Assembly (NCBI RefSeq): GCF_009650435.1
Contig: NZ_VVIP01000059.1
Span: 284,450 to 348,449, forward strand
Length of the DNA stretch: 64,000 nucleotides
Reading direction: 5' to 3'
From: Foetidibacter luteolus
GTDB taxonomy: Bacteria; Bacteroidota; Bacteroidia; Chitinophagales; Chitinophagaceae
Part shown: one piece after another, positions 25,022 to 34,091 of the stretch
Layout of the letters: each line of letters begins with the position of its first letter
How positions within the stretch are numbered: position 1 is the first letter of the stretch
Position numbers and translations under genes: made by a program
Notes under the pieces: model-generated
Told to the model about the DNA's origin: nothing
Database searches by the model: none
The model's input: the letters and a program-made list of their open reading frames with translations, nothing else

Positions 25022-26092
25022 ATGAAGATGCACAATTTTAATTCTGGTCCTTCTATCTTACCCCAGGAAGTATTGATACAGTCTGCGGAAGCGATTCACA
25101 ACTTTAATAACCTTGGTTTATCTATTCTTGAAATAGGCCACCGTACATCGTGGTTTAAAGATGTACTGGATGAGGCCATAAGCCTTATAAAGGAGCTGAT
25201 GCAACTGGGCAGCGATCATGAAATTCTTTTTCTACATGGCGGCGCAACTACACAATTTATGCAGGTGCCCATGAACCTGCTTGACAATGGCGAAACAGCA
25301 TCTTACTGCGACAACGGCATTTGGGGAAGCAAAGCCATAAAGGAAGCCAAGCTTTTTGGTAATGTGCATGTGGCTGCATCGTCTAAAGACAAAGGCCACA
25401 CCTACATTAACAAAGGCTTTACCGTACCTGCTGACAGCAAATACCTGCATTATACCACCAACAATACTGTTGAGGGTACCCAATGGCATAGCCTTCCGGA
25501 AACAGAAGTACCGCTGGTGGCGGATATGAGCAGCGATATCTTCAGCAGGCCTTTGCCCTACTCCAATTTTGGGCTGATATATGCCGGCGCCCAGAAAAAC
25601 ATGGGGGCCGCAGGTGTAAACCTGGTAGTAATACGTAAAGATGTGCTGGGCAAAGTACAAAGGGCCATACCTGCCATTATGGACTACCGCAACCATATTG
25701 AAGCCGGTTCTTTACTGAACACACCCCCTGTTTTTGCAATTTATGTAAGCCTGCTTACGTTAAGGTGGATAAAAAAAGAAGGCGGCCTGGCAGAAATGGA
25801 AAAAAGGGCAAAGCAGCGTGCCGGTCTTTTATATAATACCCTGGAAACACTGCCGGCATTTAAGCCTACCGTTGCCAAAGAAGACAGGAGCCTGATGAAT
25901 GCTGTATTTGTGATGACCAACCCTGAACTGGAGGCACCCTTCCTGGATGCGTGCAAGCAAAACGGTATGATTGGCGTAAAAGGCCACCGCAGCGTAGGCG
26001 GATTGCGGGTTAGCATGTACAACGCACTGCCTATGGAAAGCGTAGAGGCATTTGTACAACTGATGAAAGATTTTAGCGACAAACATTCTTAA
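25022..26092 (+). CDS. serC: Phosphoserine aminotransferase
   Basis: The 356-aa product is a class V aminotransferase. It converts 3-phosphohydroxypyruvate and glutamate to phosphoserine in serine synthesis; the same enzyme type also serves pyridoxal phosphate synthesis. Landmarks are the N-terminal FNSGPSILPQEVL, LFLHGGATTQFMQVPMNL, the PLP-lysine block YAGAQKNMGAAG near 195, and a C-terminal GHRSVGGLRVSMYNALP that contacts substrate phosphate. The length is normal. In many Bacteroidota serC is followed by serA and then a DUF1015 gene. Here DUF1015 follows directly after 34 nt and no serA is present in the window. Confidence 0.96.
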   Translation: MKMHNFNSGPSILPQEVLIQSAEAIHNFNNLGLSILEIGHRTSWFKDVLDEAISLIKELMQLGSDHEILFLHGGATTQFMQVPMNLLDNGETASYCDNGIWGSKAIKEAKLFGNVHVAASSKDKGHTYINKGFTVPADSKYLHYTTNNTVEGTQWHSLPETEVPLVADMSSDIFSRPLPYSNFGLIYAGAQKNMGAAGVNLVVIRKDVLGKVQRAIPAIMDYRNHIEAGSLLNTPPVFAIYVSLLTLRWIKKEGGLAEMEKRAKQRAGLLYNTLETLPAFKPTVAKEDRSLMNAVFVMTNPELEAPFLDACKQNGMIGVKGHRSVGGLRVSMYNALPMESVEAFVQLMKDFSDKHS

Positions 26093-26126
26093 CTGATAAA
26101 ATATTACTAAACCATAGCAACTATAC

Positions 26127-27362
26127 ATGAGTATAATAAAACCTTTCAAAGCTCTTCGCCCGCAGGTGCAGTTATCTAAACAGGTAGCCAGCCGGCCTTA
26201 TGATGTGCTGAACAGCAAAGAGGCCAAAGTGGAAGCGCAGGGCAACCCACATTCTTTTCTGCATATTACCAAAAGCGAGATAGACTTACCGGAAAGCACA
26301 GACATACATTCGCCTGCCGTGTATGAGAGGGCGAAAGAGAACCTTACGGCTTTTATTAAAAGGGATGTGCTTTTTAGGGAAAACAAAGAGTGCTATTATA
26401 TATACCGGCTGGTTATGAATGGCCGCAGCCAAACCGGCCTGGTTTGCGTTAGCTCAGTAGATGATTATGAAAACGGTGTAATTAAAAAGCATGAATTTAC
26501 CAGGCCTGAAAAAGAGCAGGACCGCATTAACCATATAAAAACCACGGGCGCCCAAACCGGTAATGTTTTTTTGGCCTACAGGAACGAAGAAGAACTGGAT
26601 GCACTGATTGACAAGTGGATGACCACCAAAAGCGCTGTTTACGATTTTACGGCCGATGATAACATACAGCACACCATCTGGCTGATTAGCGACGATAAGA
26701 TTATAGCAACCATTACAGATATATTTGCCACAAAAATACCCGCAACGTATATAGCTGATGGCCACCACCGTGCCGCATCCGCAGCCAAAGTTCGCCAGGC
26801 GCTGGGCGGCAATGCCAAAGAGGGTGCCGGCTACTTTCTTACCACGTTGTTCCCCAGTAACCAGTTGTACATTATGGACTATAACCGGGTGGTAAAAGAT
26901 TTGAACGGGCATAGTGTTGAAAGCTTTTTGGCGGCACTTAACGATAATTTTGAAGTTATGCTGGTGGGCGAAGAACCGGTACAGCCTGCCCAATTGCACG
27001 AATTTGGCCTTTACCTGGATGGTAACTGGTATAAGCTTACCGCCAAAGAAGGCACTTACAGCACAGACCCCATCGGCGTGCTGGATGTAACCATCCTGCA
27101 AAACAACGTGCTGGAGAAATTATTAAATATACAGGACCCGCGTACCGACAAGCGCATTGATTTTGTGGGCGGCATAAGGGGGCTTAAAGAACTTAGCAAC
27201 CGCGTTGACAGCAAGGAAATGGCGGTAGCATTCAGCCTTTACCCGGTAAGCATACAGCAGTTATTTGATATAGCAGACAGCGGTAACGTAATGCCGCCTA
27301 AAAGCACCTGGTTTGAACCCAAACTTCGTGATGGCCTGCTTACGCACCTGATTGACGAATGA
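26127..27362 (+). CDS. DUF1015 family protein (HTH-like, SerA/SerC-associated)
   Basis: The 411-aa product carries the DUF1015 landmarks IKPFKALRPQVQLSKQVASR and PYDVLNSKEAKVEAQGNPHS at the start, the central YIADGHHRAASAAKVRQALG, and the C-terminal IDFVGGIRGLKELSNRVDS. The conserved DGHHR looks like an active or metal-binding site, but no reaction is established. It is often next to serine-synthesis genes, as here, and starts 34 nt after serC. The last 4 nt overlap the next gene (ATGA), so translation is probably coupled. Confidence 0.9.
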   Translation: MSIIKPFKALRPQVQLSKQVASRPYDVLNSKEAKVEAQGNPHSFLHITKSEIDLPESTDIHSPAVYERAKENLTAFIKRDVLFRENKECYYIYRLVMNGRSQTGLVCVSSVDDYENGVIKKHEFTRPEKEQDRINHIKTTGAQTGNVFLAYRNEEELDALIDKWMTTKSAVYDFTADDNIQHTIWLISDDKIIATITDIFATKIPATYIADGHHRAASAAKVRQALGGNAKEGAGYFLTTLFPSNQLYIMDYNRVVKDLNGHSVESFLAALNDNFEVMLVGEEPVQPAQLHEFGLYLDGNWYKLTAKEGTYSTDPIGVLDVTILQNNVLEKLLNIQDPRTDKRIDFVGGIRGLKELSNRVDSKEMAVAFSLYPVSIQQLFDIADSGNVMPPKSTWFEPKLRDGLLTHLIDE

Positions 27363-28390
27363 TTTTCTCTATGAAAAAATTGTTTTCTGCACTCCTGTTT
27401 CTTCTAGTGGCCAGTTTTGCCTTTACCCAGGAACAGGACCCCGAAAAGCTGCACGCCACTGCAAGAACGTTTATGCAACAGGGTGATTACGATAATGCCC
27501 TGCTGGTACTTAACCGTGCACTGGAACTAAAGCCGGGCAACCCGGATATATCCAAAGACATAGCCTATGTAAGCTTCCTGCGGCGGGATTATGCCAAAGC
27601 TATTGAAGTAAGCAACTCACTTATTAACAGTGGTGAGGCTGACGTGCAATGCTACCAGGTACTGGGGCTTACCTACAAAGCTATAGCCCAGTATAAGGAA
27701 GCGGATGAAATGTATAAAAAAGCTTTAAAGCTGTTTTCCGGCGCCGGCTCAGGGGTGTTGTACAGTGAATATGGAGAGCTGCTGTTGTCTCAAAAAAATC
27801 CTGCCGCGGCCATAAAACAATGGGAAAAAGGAATAGAAGCCGACGCCAACTACAGTGGCAATTACTACTATGCGGCTAAGTATTACGCAGAAAACAGCAA
27901 CCTTTTATGGGCGCTGTTGTATGGGGAGAACTTTATTAACATAGAAAGCCTCAGCGCCAGAACGGTTGAAATAAAAGACCTCCTTTTCAACAATTACCAA
28001 AAACTGTTTGCCACGCCGGATGTATTGCCGGCCATAGCCAAAAAAGGCAACAGTTTTGAGAAAGCTGTAGCATCTACGCTGGCAAAATTCAGTGGTACAG
28101 TAAGCGAGGGTGTAACGCCGGAATCTTTAACCGCCCTGCGCACCAGGTTTATACTCGACTGGTATAGCAAAAACGCCGCAGCCTTGACTTTTCGGTTATT
28201 CGACCACCAGCGCCAGTTTTTACAGGAAGGCCTGTTTGATGCCTACAATCAATGGGTTTTTGGCTCTTCTGCCAGCAGCGCGGCCTTCCGTATTTGGGTA
28301 AACACCCACGATGAAGAAATGAAAGCCTTTCAAACCTTCCAGCGCAGCATTGTATTTAAAATACCCAGCGGCCAGTATTATATGCATTAA
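27359..28390 (+). CDS. Tetratricopeptide-repeat secreted protein
   Basis: The 343-aa product has a signal peptide (LFSALLFLLVASFAFTQ) and then TPR helices at about 25-190. Examples are ARTFMQQGDYDNALLVLNRA, LGLTYKAIAQYKEADEMYKK and YYYAAKYYAENSNLLWALLY. The remaining C-terminal part is helical without a known signature. It overlaps DUF1015 by 4 nt. A second ATG at 27371 gives a slightly shorter signal and may be the true start. It is likely a periplasmic scaffold or interaction protein; no partner is evident. Confidence 0.85.
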   Translation: MIFSMKKLFSALLFLLVASFAFTQEQDPEKLHATARTFMQQGDYDNALLVLNRALELKPGNPDISKDIAYVSFLRRDYAKAIEVSNSLINSGEADVQCYQVLGLTYKAIAQYKEADEMYKKALKLFSGAGSGVLYSEYGELLLSQKNPAAAIKQWEKGIEADANYSGNYYYAAKYYAENSNLLWALLYGENFINIESLSARTVEIKDLLFNNYQKLFATPDVLPAIAKKGNSFEKAVASTLAKFSGTVSEGVTPESLTALRTRFILDWYSKNAAALTFRLFDHQRQFLQEGLFDAYNQWVFGSSASSAAFRIWVNTHDEEMKAFQTFQRSIVFKIPSGQYYMH

Positions 28391-28394
28391 AAGC

Positions 28395-28447
28395 GAGTGG
28401 GAAATGGCCAGTAGCTACAGGGTTTACCCACTGGCCATTTCCCACTC
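28395..28447. terminator. Large hairpin between convergent genes
   Basis: GAGTGGGAAATGGCCAGT (28395-28412) pairs perfectly with ACTGGCCATTTCCCACTC (28430-28447), an 18-bp stem with a 17-nt loop. It lies between the TPR gene stop (28390) and the kbl stop (28463), where a bidirectional terminator is useful. There is no U-run, so it may instead be a repeat-type palindrome. Related CCACTTGCC words occur at 52655-52700 and 62650-62770. Confidence 0.55.
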
Positions 28448-28462
28448 CCCACTAGCCCCATA

Positions 28463-29650
28463 TTATTTCAATACTTCCAGTTCCTTACCCACTTTTGTAA
28501 AAGCTTCTATCGCTTTATCCAGGTGTTGTTGCTCATGTGCGGCGCTTAACTGCACCCTTATGCGGGCAAGCCCCTTGGGTACCACCGGGTAAAAAAAGCC
28601 AATTACATAAATACCTTCTTCGAGCAATCTTGCCGCAAAGTTTTGTGCCACCACTGCGTCATACAACATAATGGGCACAATAGGGTGGTCGCCGGGCTTT
28701 ATGTCAAACCCCGCTGCTGTCATTTTTTCGCGAAAAAAGCGGGTATTGTATTCCAGTTTGTCCCGCAGCTCTGTTGTTTCAGTAAGCATGTCCAGCACTG
28801 CAATAGAAGCGCCGGTAATGCTTGGTGCAAGGGTATTGCTAAACAGGTAAGGCCTTGAGCGCTGGCGCAGCATTTCAATAATTTCTTTTCTGCCGCTGGT
28901 AAAACCACCGTTAGCGCCACCCAGGGCTTTACCCAGTGTGCCCGTTATAATGTCAATGCGGCCTACCACATCGCGGTATTCGTGGGTACCGCGGCCTGTT
29001 TTACCTAAAAAACCGCTGCTATGGCTTTCATCAATCATTACAATGGCATCATACTTATCGGCCAGGTCGCAAATTTTGTCCAGTTGGGCAATGGTGCCAT
29101 CCATGCTGAAGGAGCCGTCGGTAACAATAATGCGGCTGCGCAGGTGGGCGCTGTCCAGCAGTTTAGCTTCCAGGTCTTCCATATTGTTGTGCTCGTAGCG
29201 GTAACGCCGGGCTTTGCACAGCCGCACCCCGTCAATAATAGAAGCATGGTTAAGCGCATCGCTTATAATGGCATCCTGCTCATTAAAAAGAGGTTCAAAA
29301 ACGCCGCCGTTAGCGTCAAAAGCGGCACAGTAAAGAATGGTGTCTTCCGTACCTAAGAATTCGGAAAGCTTGCTTTCCAGTTCCTTGTGAATGTCCTGCG
29401 TGCCGCAAATAAAACGTACGCTGCTCATGCCATACCCATGCGAGTCAACGGCCTTGTGCGCCGCTTCAATCACCTTAGGGTGCGATGAAAGGCCCAGGTA
29501 ATTATTGGCACAAAAGTTAAGCACCCGGTTGCCGTTAACGGTTATTTCGGCCCCCTGTTCACTGGTAATAATGCGTTCTTTTTTTAACAGGCCCGCGGCT
29601 TCAATGTCATTCAGTTCCGCGAAAATGCGTTCAACGAATTTCTCATTCAT
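28463..29650 (-). CDS. kbl: Glycine C-acetyltransferase (2-amino-3-ketobutyrate CoA ligase)
   Basis: The 395-aa product is an alpha-oxoamine synthase that uses PLP to split 2-amino-3-ketobutyrate into glycine and acetyl-CoA, the second step of threonine breakdown. Features are NFCANNYLGLSSHPKVIEAA, YGMSSVRFICGTQDIHKELE, the DESHSSGFLGKTGRGT block, and the PLP lysine in ITGTLGKALGGANGGFTSG. I start it at the Met of MNEKFVERIFAEL (29650), which matches Kbl proteins, rather than 15 codons upstream. Threonine dehydrogenase (tdh) is not adjacent. The serine-type homologs (serine palmitoyltransferase, BioF) are less likely given the N-terminal sequence. Confidence 0.92.
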   Translation of the reverse strand: MNEKFVERIFAELNDIEAAGLLKKERIITSEQGAEITVNGNRVLNFCANNYLGLSSHPKVIEAAHKAVDSHGYGMSSVRFICGTQDIHKELESKLSEFLGTEDTILYCAAFDANGGVFEPLFNEQDAIISDALNHASIIDGVRLCKARRYRYEHNNMEDLEAKLLDSAHLRSRIIVTDGSFSMDGTIAQLDKICDLADKYDAIVMIDESHSSGFLGKTGRGTHEYRDVVGRIDIITGTLGKALGGANGGFTSGRKEIIEMLRQRSRPYLFSNTLAPSITGASIAVLDMLTETTELRDKLEYNTRFFREKMTAAGFDIKPGDHPIVPIMLYDAVVAQNFAARLLEEGIYVIGFFYPVVPKGLARIRVQLSAAHEQQHLDKAIEAFTKVGKELEVLK

Positions 29651-29792
29651 GGGTATGTAACATTTTAATGCCCGCAAAGATATAGGTATGCACATTGCAG
29701 ATAAGTATTGTTTGCTTTGTTCTGCCAGGGCCGTAAAATTTACTGCTGCAGCAAGGGCTGGCAGTAGGTATTCGTCCTAGAAAAGTTTTTTA
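29651..29792. other. kbl upstream region
   Basis: This is a short gap between the kbl start and family A copy 4. I see no gene. A minus-strand promoter for kbl must lie here or inside the repeat, but I could not fix it with confidence. Confidence 0.3.
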
Positions 29793-29899
29793 GGGGGTGC
29801 CCCCAAGCTATCGCAAGGGGTCGGGCTTTCCGCTATTACTCCGCCACAAAGCCCGGCTGCGAAGGCTTCAGCGGGGTAGCCGCTTCAATCCCTCACCCG
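29793..29899 (+). repeat. Family A interspersed repeat, copy 4
   Basis: The element begins GGGGTGCCCCCAAGCTATCG and ends CTTCAATCCCTCACCCG. It is nearly the same as copy 2 at 6964, with GCGAAGG replacing GCCATGG in the middle. It lies between the divergent kbl and AraC-type genes. Confidence 0.8.
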
Positions 29900-30091
29900 A
29901 AAGTGCGGCAGGCTGTTGCTCAGGCGAGCAGGTTCTTGCATGTAAATTAGGATGCCATAGTTCTGTATTAACCCTGGGTAACAGCCATACAGCAACCGCA
30001 GGCGCAGCCCATAGAACCTGGGTTTGCTTTAGTAGTTACCAGTCATGTAGTTTTGATTTTTAATCAGCATGCCCGTTGGTAACTTCAGCCA

Positions 30092-30928
30092 ATGCATTAC
30101 AGGATGTATGCGCCGGCAGCGGCCCTTAAGGATTATGTGCGGTATTTTTGGGAATCTGATTTTTACAGTGACCAACCTGCCGAAACTGTTATAGAAAGCT
30201 TTGCGGACAGGTATCCCCAGCTTATTTTTCAAAACCTTGACGGGCGCCAGCCCATCGTTGGCAATAATGGCAATACCCTTACCGGCATTTACCTGCGGGG
30301 CGTTGTAACCGTTAACCCAAGCTACACGCTAACCAATTCTTTTTCGCACCTGGGCATCAGCTTTTACCCCCATGCCATACAGACTTTATTTCACGTAGAT
30401 GCCCATGAACTGGTTAACCAGTGGCCGGATATCTGCAATTTTTGCAGTTGGGATATTAGCGAGGCATTGCATGAGGCAGCAGATAACCGGGAGCGCATCA
30501 ATATGCTTAACCGTTTTTTGATGGACAGATTGCGGCGCCGCCGCCCTGAAGACAAACTAATCAAACATCTGTTACAGGCCAGGAACCTGCCGGTAAACAG
30601 TTCCGTACATGATATACTCAGCAACTTCAACATTTCTGAGCGGCAACTGGAAAGAAAATTCAAAAGCGTGATAGGTATACCGCCAAAAACATACCTGAGG
30701 ATAATACGCTTTGAAAAGGCTGTAAATATCCTTAACAGTGCAATACCAGCAAGGCTCTCATCTATAGCGTACGAATTGGGGTATGCAGACCAATCTCACT
30801 TTATCCGCGATTTTAAAAAGTCCGCAGGTATTACCCCGCTTGCTTTTCTGAAAAAACAACGCACCGGCGAGGAAAACTCATCGTTTGTTATCAATACTTC
30901 TTTCAGGGATGCGCAGGGTGATGAATAA
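30092..30928 (+). CDS. AraC family transcriptional regulator (DUF6597-type N-terminus)
   Basis: The 278-aa product has an N-terminal sensor region (MYAPAAALKDYVRYFWESDF, FADRYPQLIFQNLDG, LGISFYPHAIQTLFHVDAHE) of the kind annotated DUF6597. A C-terminal AraC double helix-turn-helix follows at about 165-260 (VHDILSNFNISERQLERKFK, FEKAVNILNSAIPARLSSIA, YELGYADQSHFIRDFKKSAG). The target and effector are unknown. It has no partner gene on the same strand nearby. Confidence 0.9.
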   Translation: MHYRMYAPAAALKDYVRYFWESDFYSDQPAETVIESFADRYPQLIFQNLDGRQPIVGNNGNTLTGIYLRGVVTVNPSYTLTNSFSHLGISFYPHAIQTLFHVDAHELVNQWPDICNFCSWDISEALHEAADNRERINMLNRFLMDRLRRRRPEDKLIKHLLQARNLPVNSSVHDILSNFNISERQLERKFKSVIGIPPKTYLRIIRFEKAVNILNSAIPARLSSIAYELGYADQSHFIRDFKKSAGITPLAFLKKQRTGEENSSFVINTSFRDAQGDE

Positions 30929-30951
30929 GTTGCGCATAGCTAAGGGCTATA

Positions 30952-31090
30952 TGGGTCTGAAAAGCCGCCCAATGAACCGGACGATGAAAGGATTGCCGGG
31001 CAGCATTGTTAATATATTTTGGTGCTGGCGAACCTCCTTCGTCGGTTTACGACGCAAGGGACGATGCTATGAAAAACCGAATGCTGGTAT
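30952..31090 (+). repeat. Family B repeat, interrupted copy
   Basis: GGGTCTGAAAAGCCGCCCAA at the left and TTACGACGCAAGGGACGATG then GAATGCTGGTATTAAAA at the right match the family B arms. About 50-60 nt of unrelated sequence stands in the middle. It lies downstream of the AraC gene. Confidence 0.45.
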
Positions 31091-31128
31091 TAAAATCCTC
31101 AATGGTTAAGCAATGTCGTTTAGTTAAG

Positions 31129-31220
31129 GATGTCAGCCTGAGCCCGTCGACGGCGGATCCTTGAAAAGCGAGGGCCATAAAACGGTTTCACAAGCTCAAC
31201 CTGACATTAGTTTTTTTTAA
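31129..31220. repeat. Long imperfect inverted repeat in a gene-free gap
   Basis: GATGTCAGCCTGAGCCCG at the left and CAAGCTCAACCTGACATT at the right can pair imperfectly over about 18 bp. They enclose about 50 nt and are followed by a T-run (TTTTTTTT, 31212-31219). This could act as a terminator. 'GTCAGCCTGAGC'-like words are common as scattered intergenic repeats in several phyla. Confidence 0.4.
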
Positions 31221-31354
31221 CGGGGAAACCTACCTACAAGATTGCACATAACCAGCGGCTTCTTGCCTGCCCGTGTGTCGGGTTTGTTCTATTTAATACT
31301 GGGTTGCCAAAATACATTTGGGTTCTGAAATAAAAGAGCCGAAAAAATGTAGTT

Positions 31355-31852
31355 ATGCAGGTATTTTATAACGTAACCTTGTTATCGAATGTAATTCTCT
31401 CCGGGCTTGTTGCCGGCTTGTTTTACGCATACAGTTGCTCTGTTAATATTGGCCTGGGCAATTTGCCTGATGCGGAATATTTAAGGGCCATGCAATCTAT
31501 TAACAGGGCCATTCTTAACCCTTGGTTTTTTACGAGTTTTATGGGCGCACTTATTCTGCTGCCTGTAAATGTATGGCTGGCATTTAAAAGCAATGCCAAT
31601 ACCGGCGCCATTATTTTACTTTTTTTATCGCTTGCGGTATATGGCATTTTTGTTTTTGGTATTACCGCCGGCGGTAACGTACCACTGAATGAGGCGCTTG
31701 ATAAGTTAGATATAAGCACACTTACTACAGAGCATGCGGCAACGCAGCGTAAAGCTTTCGAAATTCCCTGGAACAATTATCATTTTATCAGAACAATCGC
31801 CTCGGTAGCAACCTTTATTTTAACAGCAGTTGCCTGTTTTAAATACAGGTAA
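31355..31852 (+). CDS. DUF1772 (anthrone oxygenase-like) membrane protein
   Basis: The 165-aa product has four hydrophobic segments (about 8-28, 58-75, 82-102 and 143-160). It shows the DUF1772 pattern: GLVAGLFYAYSCSVNIGLGN, then AMQSINRAILNPWF, then VFGITAGGNVPLNEALDKLD, and WNNYHFIRTIASVATFI near the end. The family is named after anthrone oxygenases, but bacterial members are uncharacterised. The stop lies 7 nt from the stop of the convergent cytochrome gene. Confidence 0.85.
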   Translation: MQVFYNVTLLSNVILSGLVAGLFYAYSCSVNIGLGNLPDAEYLRAMQSINRAILNPWFFTSFMGALILLPVNVWLAFKSNANTGAIILLFLSLAVYGIFVFGITAGGNVPLNEALDKLDISTLTTEHAATQRKAFEIPWNNYHFIRTIASVATFILTAVACFKYR

Positions 31853-31859
31853 AGTATTA

Positions 31860-32855
31860 CTATTTACCATCAATACTTTTTAAATAGCTTTTTAATAGTG
31901 CAAGGCCTTTTTCGTCAATAACGGTTGTGCCCAATGCAGGCATCCTGCCTTTTTTGATAGCGTTAGCCGCTTTTGCTATTAGCTTTCTTGCATTCTTATT
32001 ATGCCCGTCGCCTTCTTCAAATGCAAACCTAAAACGTGATTTTGCGCAAAAGCCATTATCATTGTGGCAGTGGGCGCAATTAACATCCAGGTAGGCCCGC
32101 ACCCTTTGGTACAACACGGCCGTTGTATCTGTGCCTGAGGGTAATGCGGTAAAGATGCCGGGGTTAAAACTGTTGATAATGCCTTGTTGCTGCAGGTATA
32201 ATAGCTGGTTAATAAGGCTATTACTTCTTACTACATTCATGTTAAGATTGCCGGGTTTAAAGCCAAGCGGACTTATTTCGCCACCCTGTGTATGACAGTT
32301 GTTACATTCGTTACCGGATGGGATATGGTATTCTATTTTTTTTATAATACCATTTTCATCAGTAAAGCTCAGTGGTTTATTTACAGCTTTGGTTGTAAGG
32401 GTTGCCGTCTCCTGGTTGCCGCTCCAGTTGTAGGTGCCTGTTTGCCATCCATATTTACCTTTTAGCAGCACCCTTGTTTCTACCAGTTGCCTGCCTTTGG
32501 ATGTATCCCGACAGTCAATAAAATAGTAAAAAGTTTTTACCAGCATAGTGCCTTCCGGAAACTCAGGTACACCGCCACCTGGTATAGCCAGCGGAACATT
32601 TTTTGGCAACATAATGAGCCGCTGTTTTTCCGCATAGTCAGTAAATAAACCTGTGGAAATTTCATATTCTGTTAACCTTGCATCCGGCCGCAGGCTTAAA
32701 GGGTTATCCTGGAAGATGTGTAAGGCATATATGTTTTGCGGCAGTAAACTATCCGCATACTCAACAGCGGGCATTTTGGGGTTATTAAAGTGCAGGTTAG
32801 CTGCTGCTGTGTAAATGCTTATCATGGCAGCGGCGATGGTGATTTCACGTTTCAT
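31860..32855 (-). CDS. Diheme c-type cytochrome-like protein (SO2930/TIGR03806 type)
   Basis: The 331-aa product has an N-terminal export signal and two CxxCH heme motifs, ECNNCHT near 181 and NCAHCHN near 262. The region LPKNVPLAIPGGGVPEFPEG, then MLVKTFYYFIDC, matches the N-terminal domain of SO2930-type proteins. The C-terminal KGRMPALGTTVIDEKGLALL looks like the Met-ligand segment of the second heme domain. It is likely a periplasmic electron carrier or small-molecule oxidase subunit; no partner enzyme is adjacent. Confidence 0.82.
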   Translation of the reverse strand: MKREITIAAAMISIYTAAANLHFNNPKMPAVEYADSLLPQNIYALHIFQDNPLSLRPDARLTEYEISTGLFTDYAEKQRLIMLPKNVPLAIPGGGVPEFPEGTMLVKTFYYFIDCRDTSKGRQLVETRVLLKGKYGWQTGTYNWSGNQETATLTTKAVNKPLSFTDENGIIKKIEYHIPSGNECNNCHTQGGEISPLGFKPGNLNMNVVRSNSLINQLLYLQQQGIINSFNPGIFTALPSGTDTTAVLYQRVRAYLDVNCAHCHNDNGFCAKSRFRFAFEEGDGHNKNARKLIAKAANAIKKGRMPALGTTVIDEKGLALLKSYLKSIDGK

Positions 32856-33072
32856 TGCTTTCTAATTTCGGCTGCAAGTTAACCAGGCGTAAAGGGGTGG
32901 AATAGAACAAAACCGACAAGTGTTTTGTGGCAGGGGTGCCGGTATGTGCCAATGCTTTCTGTAATCCAAAGTTTCGGAACTCAGGCTGGTATTCTTAATT
33001 AAACGACATTGATTCTCAATTATCTGCAAAGTGAAAATCAAGACACAAAGCGGTTAGAAACAAAAAAGGCTA

Positions 33073-34002
33073 CTACTGCTGCTGCAAAAACTTCAGGTTT
33101 CTCTGTATGCCTTTAAATTTTGTACGCTTAAGCGCGGAGTTTTTGAAAATGGTACGAAAGGACTCCTCGGTCATTTCTTCCCACTGGCGGGTAGATAAGT
33201 TCAGTATTTCCGGGATGGGTGCAAAGTGGGGTTCGTTATGGGGCTGGCTGAAGCGGTTCCAGGGGCACACATCCTGGCAGGTATCGCATCCAAACATCCA
33301 GTTACTGAATTTACCTTCCATTTCAGAAGGTATCAGCATATCTTTTAACTCAATGGTAAAGTAAGAGATGCATTTGCTGCCGTCAATCACTTTGTCTGGC
33401 AAAATAGCTTCTGTGGGGCAGGCATCAATGCACCGTGTGCAAGAGCCGCAGAAGTCTTTAGCGAACGGCGCATCAGGTTGCAATGGTATATCAACAATCA
33501 GCGTGGCGATGAAAAAGAACGAGCCCTGCTGCCGGGTAATCAGGTTTCCGTTGCGGCCCAGCCAGCCCAGGCCACTTTTTTGCGCCCAGGAGCGCTCCAA
33601 AACCGGAGCAGAATCAACGAAGCCCCGGCCATTAATTTCGCCGATTTTATTATTGAGCAATTGCAGGAAACTATTGAGCTGTTCGCGTATAACGTTATGG
33701 TAGTCTGCACCGTACGCATATTTGGAAACCTGTGGTGTACCAGGTTGTTGCGCCTGGGAGGGGTAATAGTTTTTCAGTACAGTAATAACCGATTTGGCGC
33801 CGGGCACCAGCAGGGTAGGGTCAATGCGCATGTCAAAGTGGTTTTCCATGTAGGCCATGCTGCCATGCCTGCCTGCCGAAAGCCAGTTTTCCAGGCGGCG
33901 GGCATCATCATCCAGTTTAACTGCCCGGGCAATGCCACAAAAACTGAAACCACATTGGATGGCCAGGTTTTTTACAATATCTGTATGTTGTTCTATGGTC
34001 AA
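33073..34002 (-). CDS. queG: Epoxyqueuosine reductase
   Basis: The 309-aa product reduces epoxyqueuosine to queuosine in tRNA, using cobalamin and two 4Fe-4S clusters. Cluster motifs are CGSCTRCIDACPTEAILP (about 192-209) and CDTCQDVCPWN (about 239-249). The catalytic region includes FVDSAPVLERSWAQKSGLGW and LGRNGNLITRQQGS, with the conserved Asp in the DSAPVLER segment. The size is typical of Bacteroidota QueG, which lack the C-terminal HEAT repeats seen in some homologs. The gene stands alone. Confidence 0.95.
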   Translation of the reverse strand: MTIEQHTDIVKNLAIQCGFSFCGIARAVKLDDDARRLENWLSAGRHGSMAYMENHFDMRIDPTLLVPGAKSVITVLKNYYPSQAQQPGTPQVSKYAYGADYHNVIREQLNSFLQLLNNKIGEINGRGFVDSAPVLERSWAQKSGLGWLGRNGNLITRQQGSFFFIATLIVDIPLQPDAPFAKDFCGSCTRCIDACPTEAILPDKVIDGSKCISYFTIELKDMLIPSEMEGKFSNWMFGCDTCQDVCPWNRFSQPHNEPHFAPIPEILNLSTRQWEEMTEESFRTIFKNSALKRTKFKGIQRNLKFLQQQ

Positions 34003-34091
34003 ATAAGGAAAATTTAAGCTGTAATTCAGGTGGTTGGCCGGGAAATATTTTAATATTGCGTTTCTAAATTCTTTAAAAAACTCAACATTTA

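Noticed and set aside
26454..27101. 215-aa open frame antisense to the DUF1015 gene
   Set aside because: It lies fully inside a well-supported gene and shows no family features.
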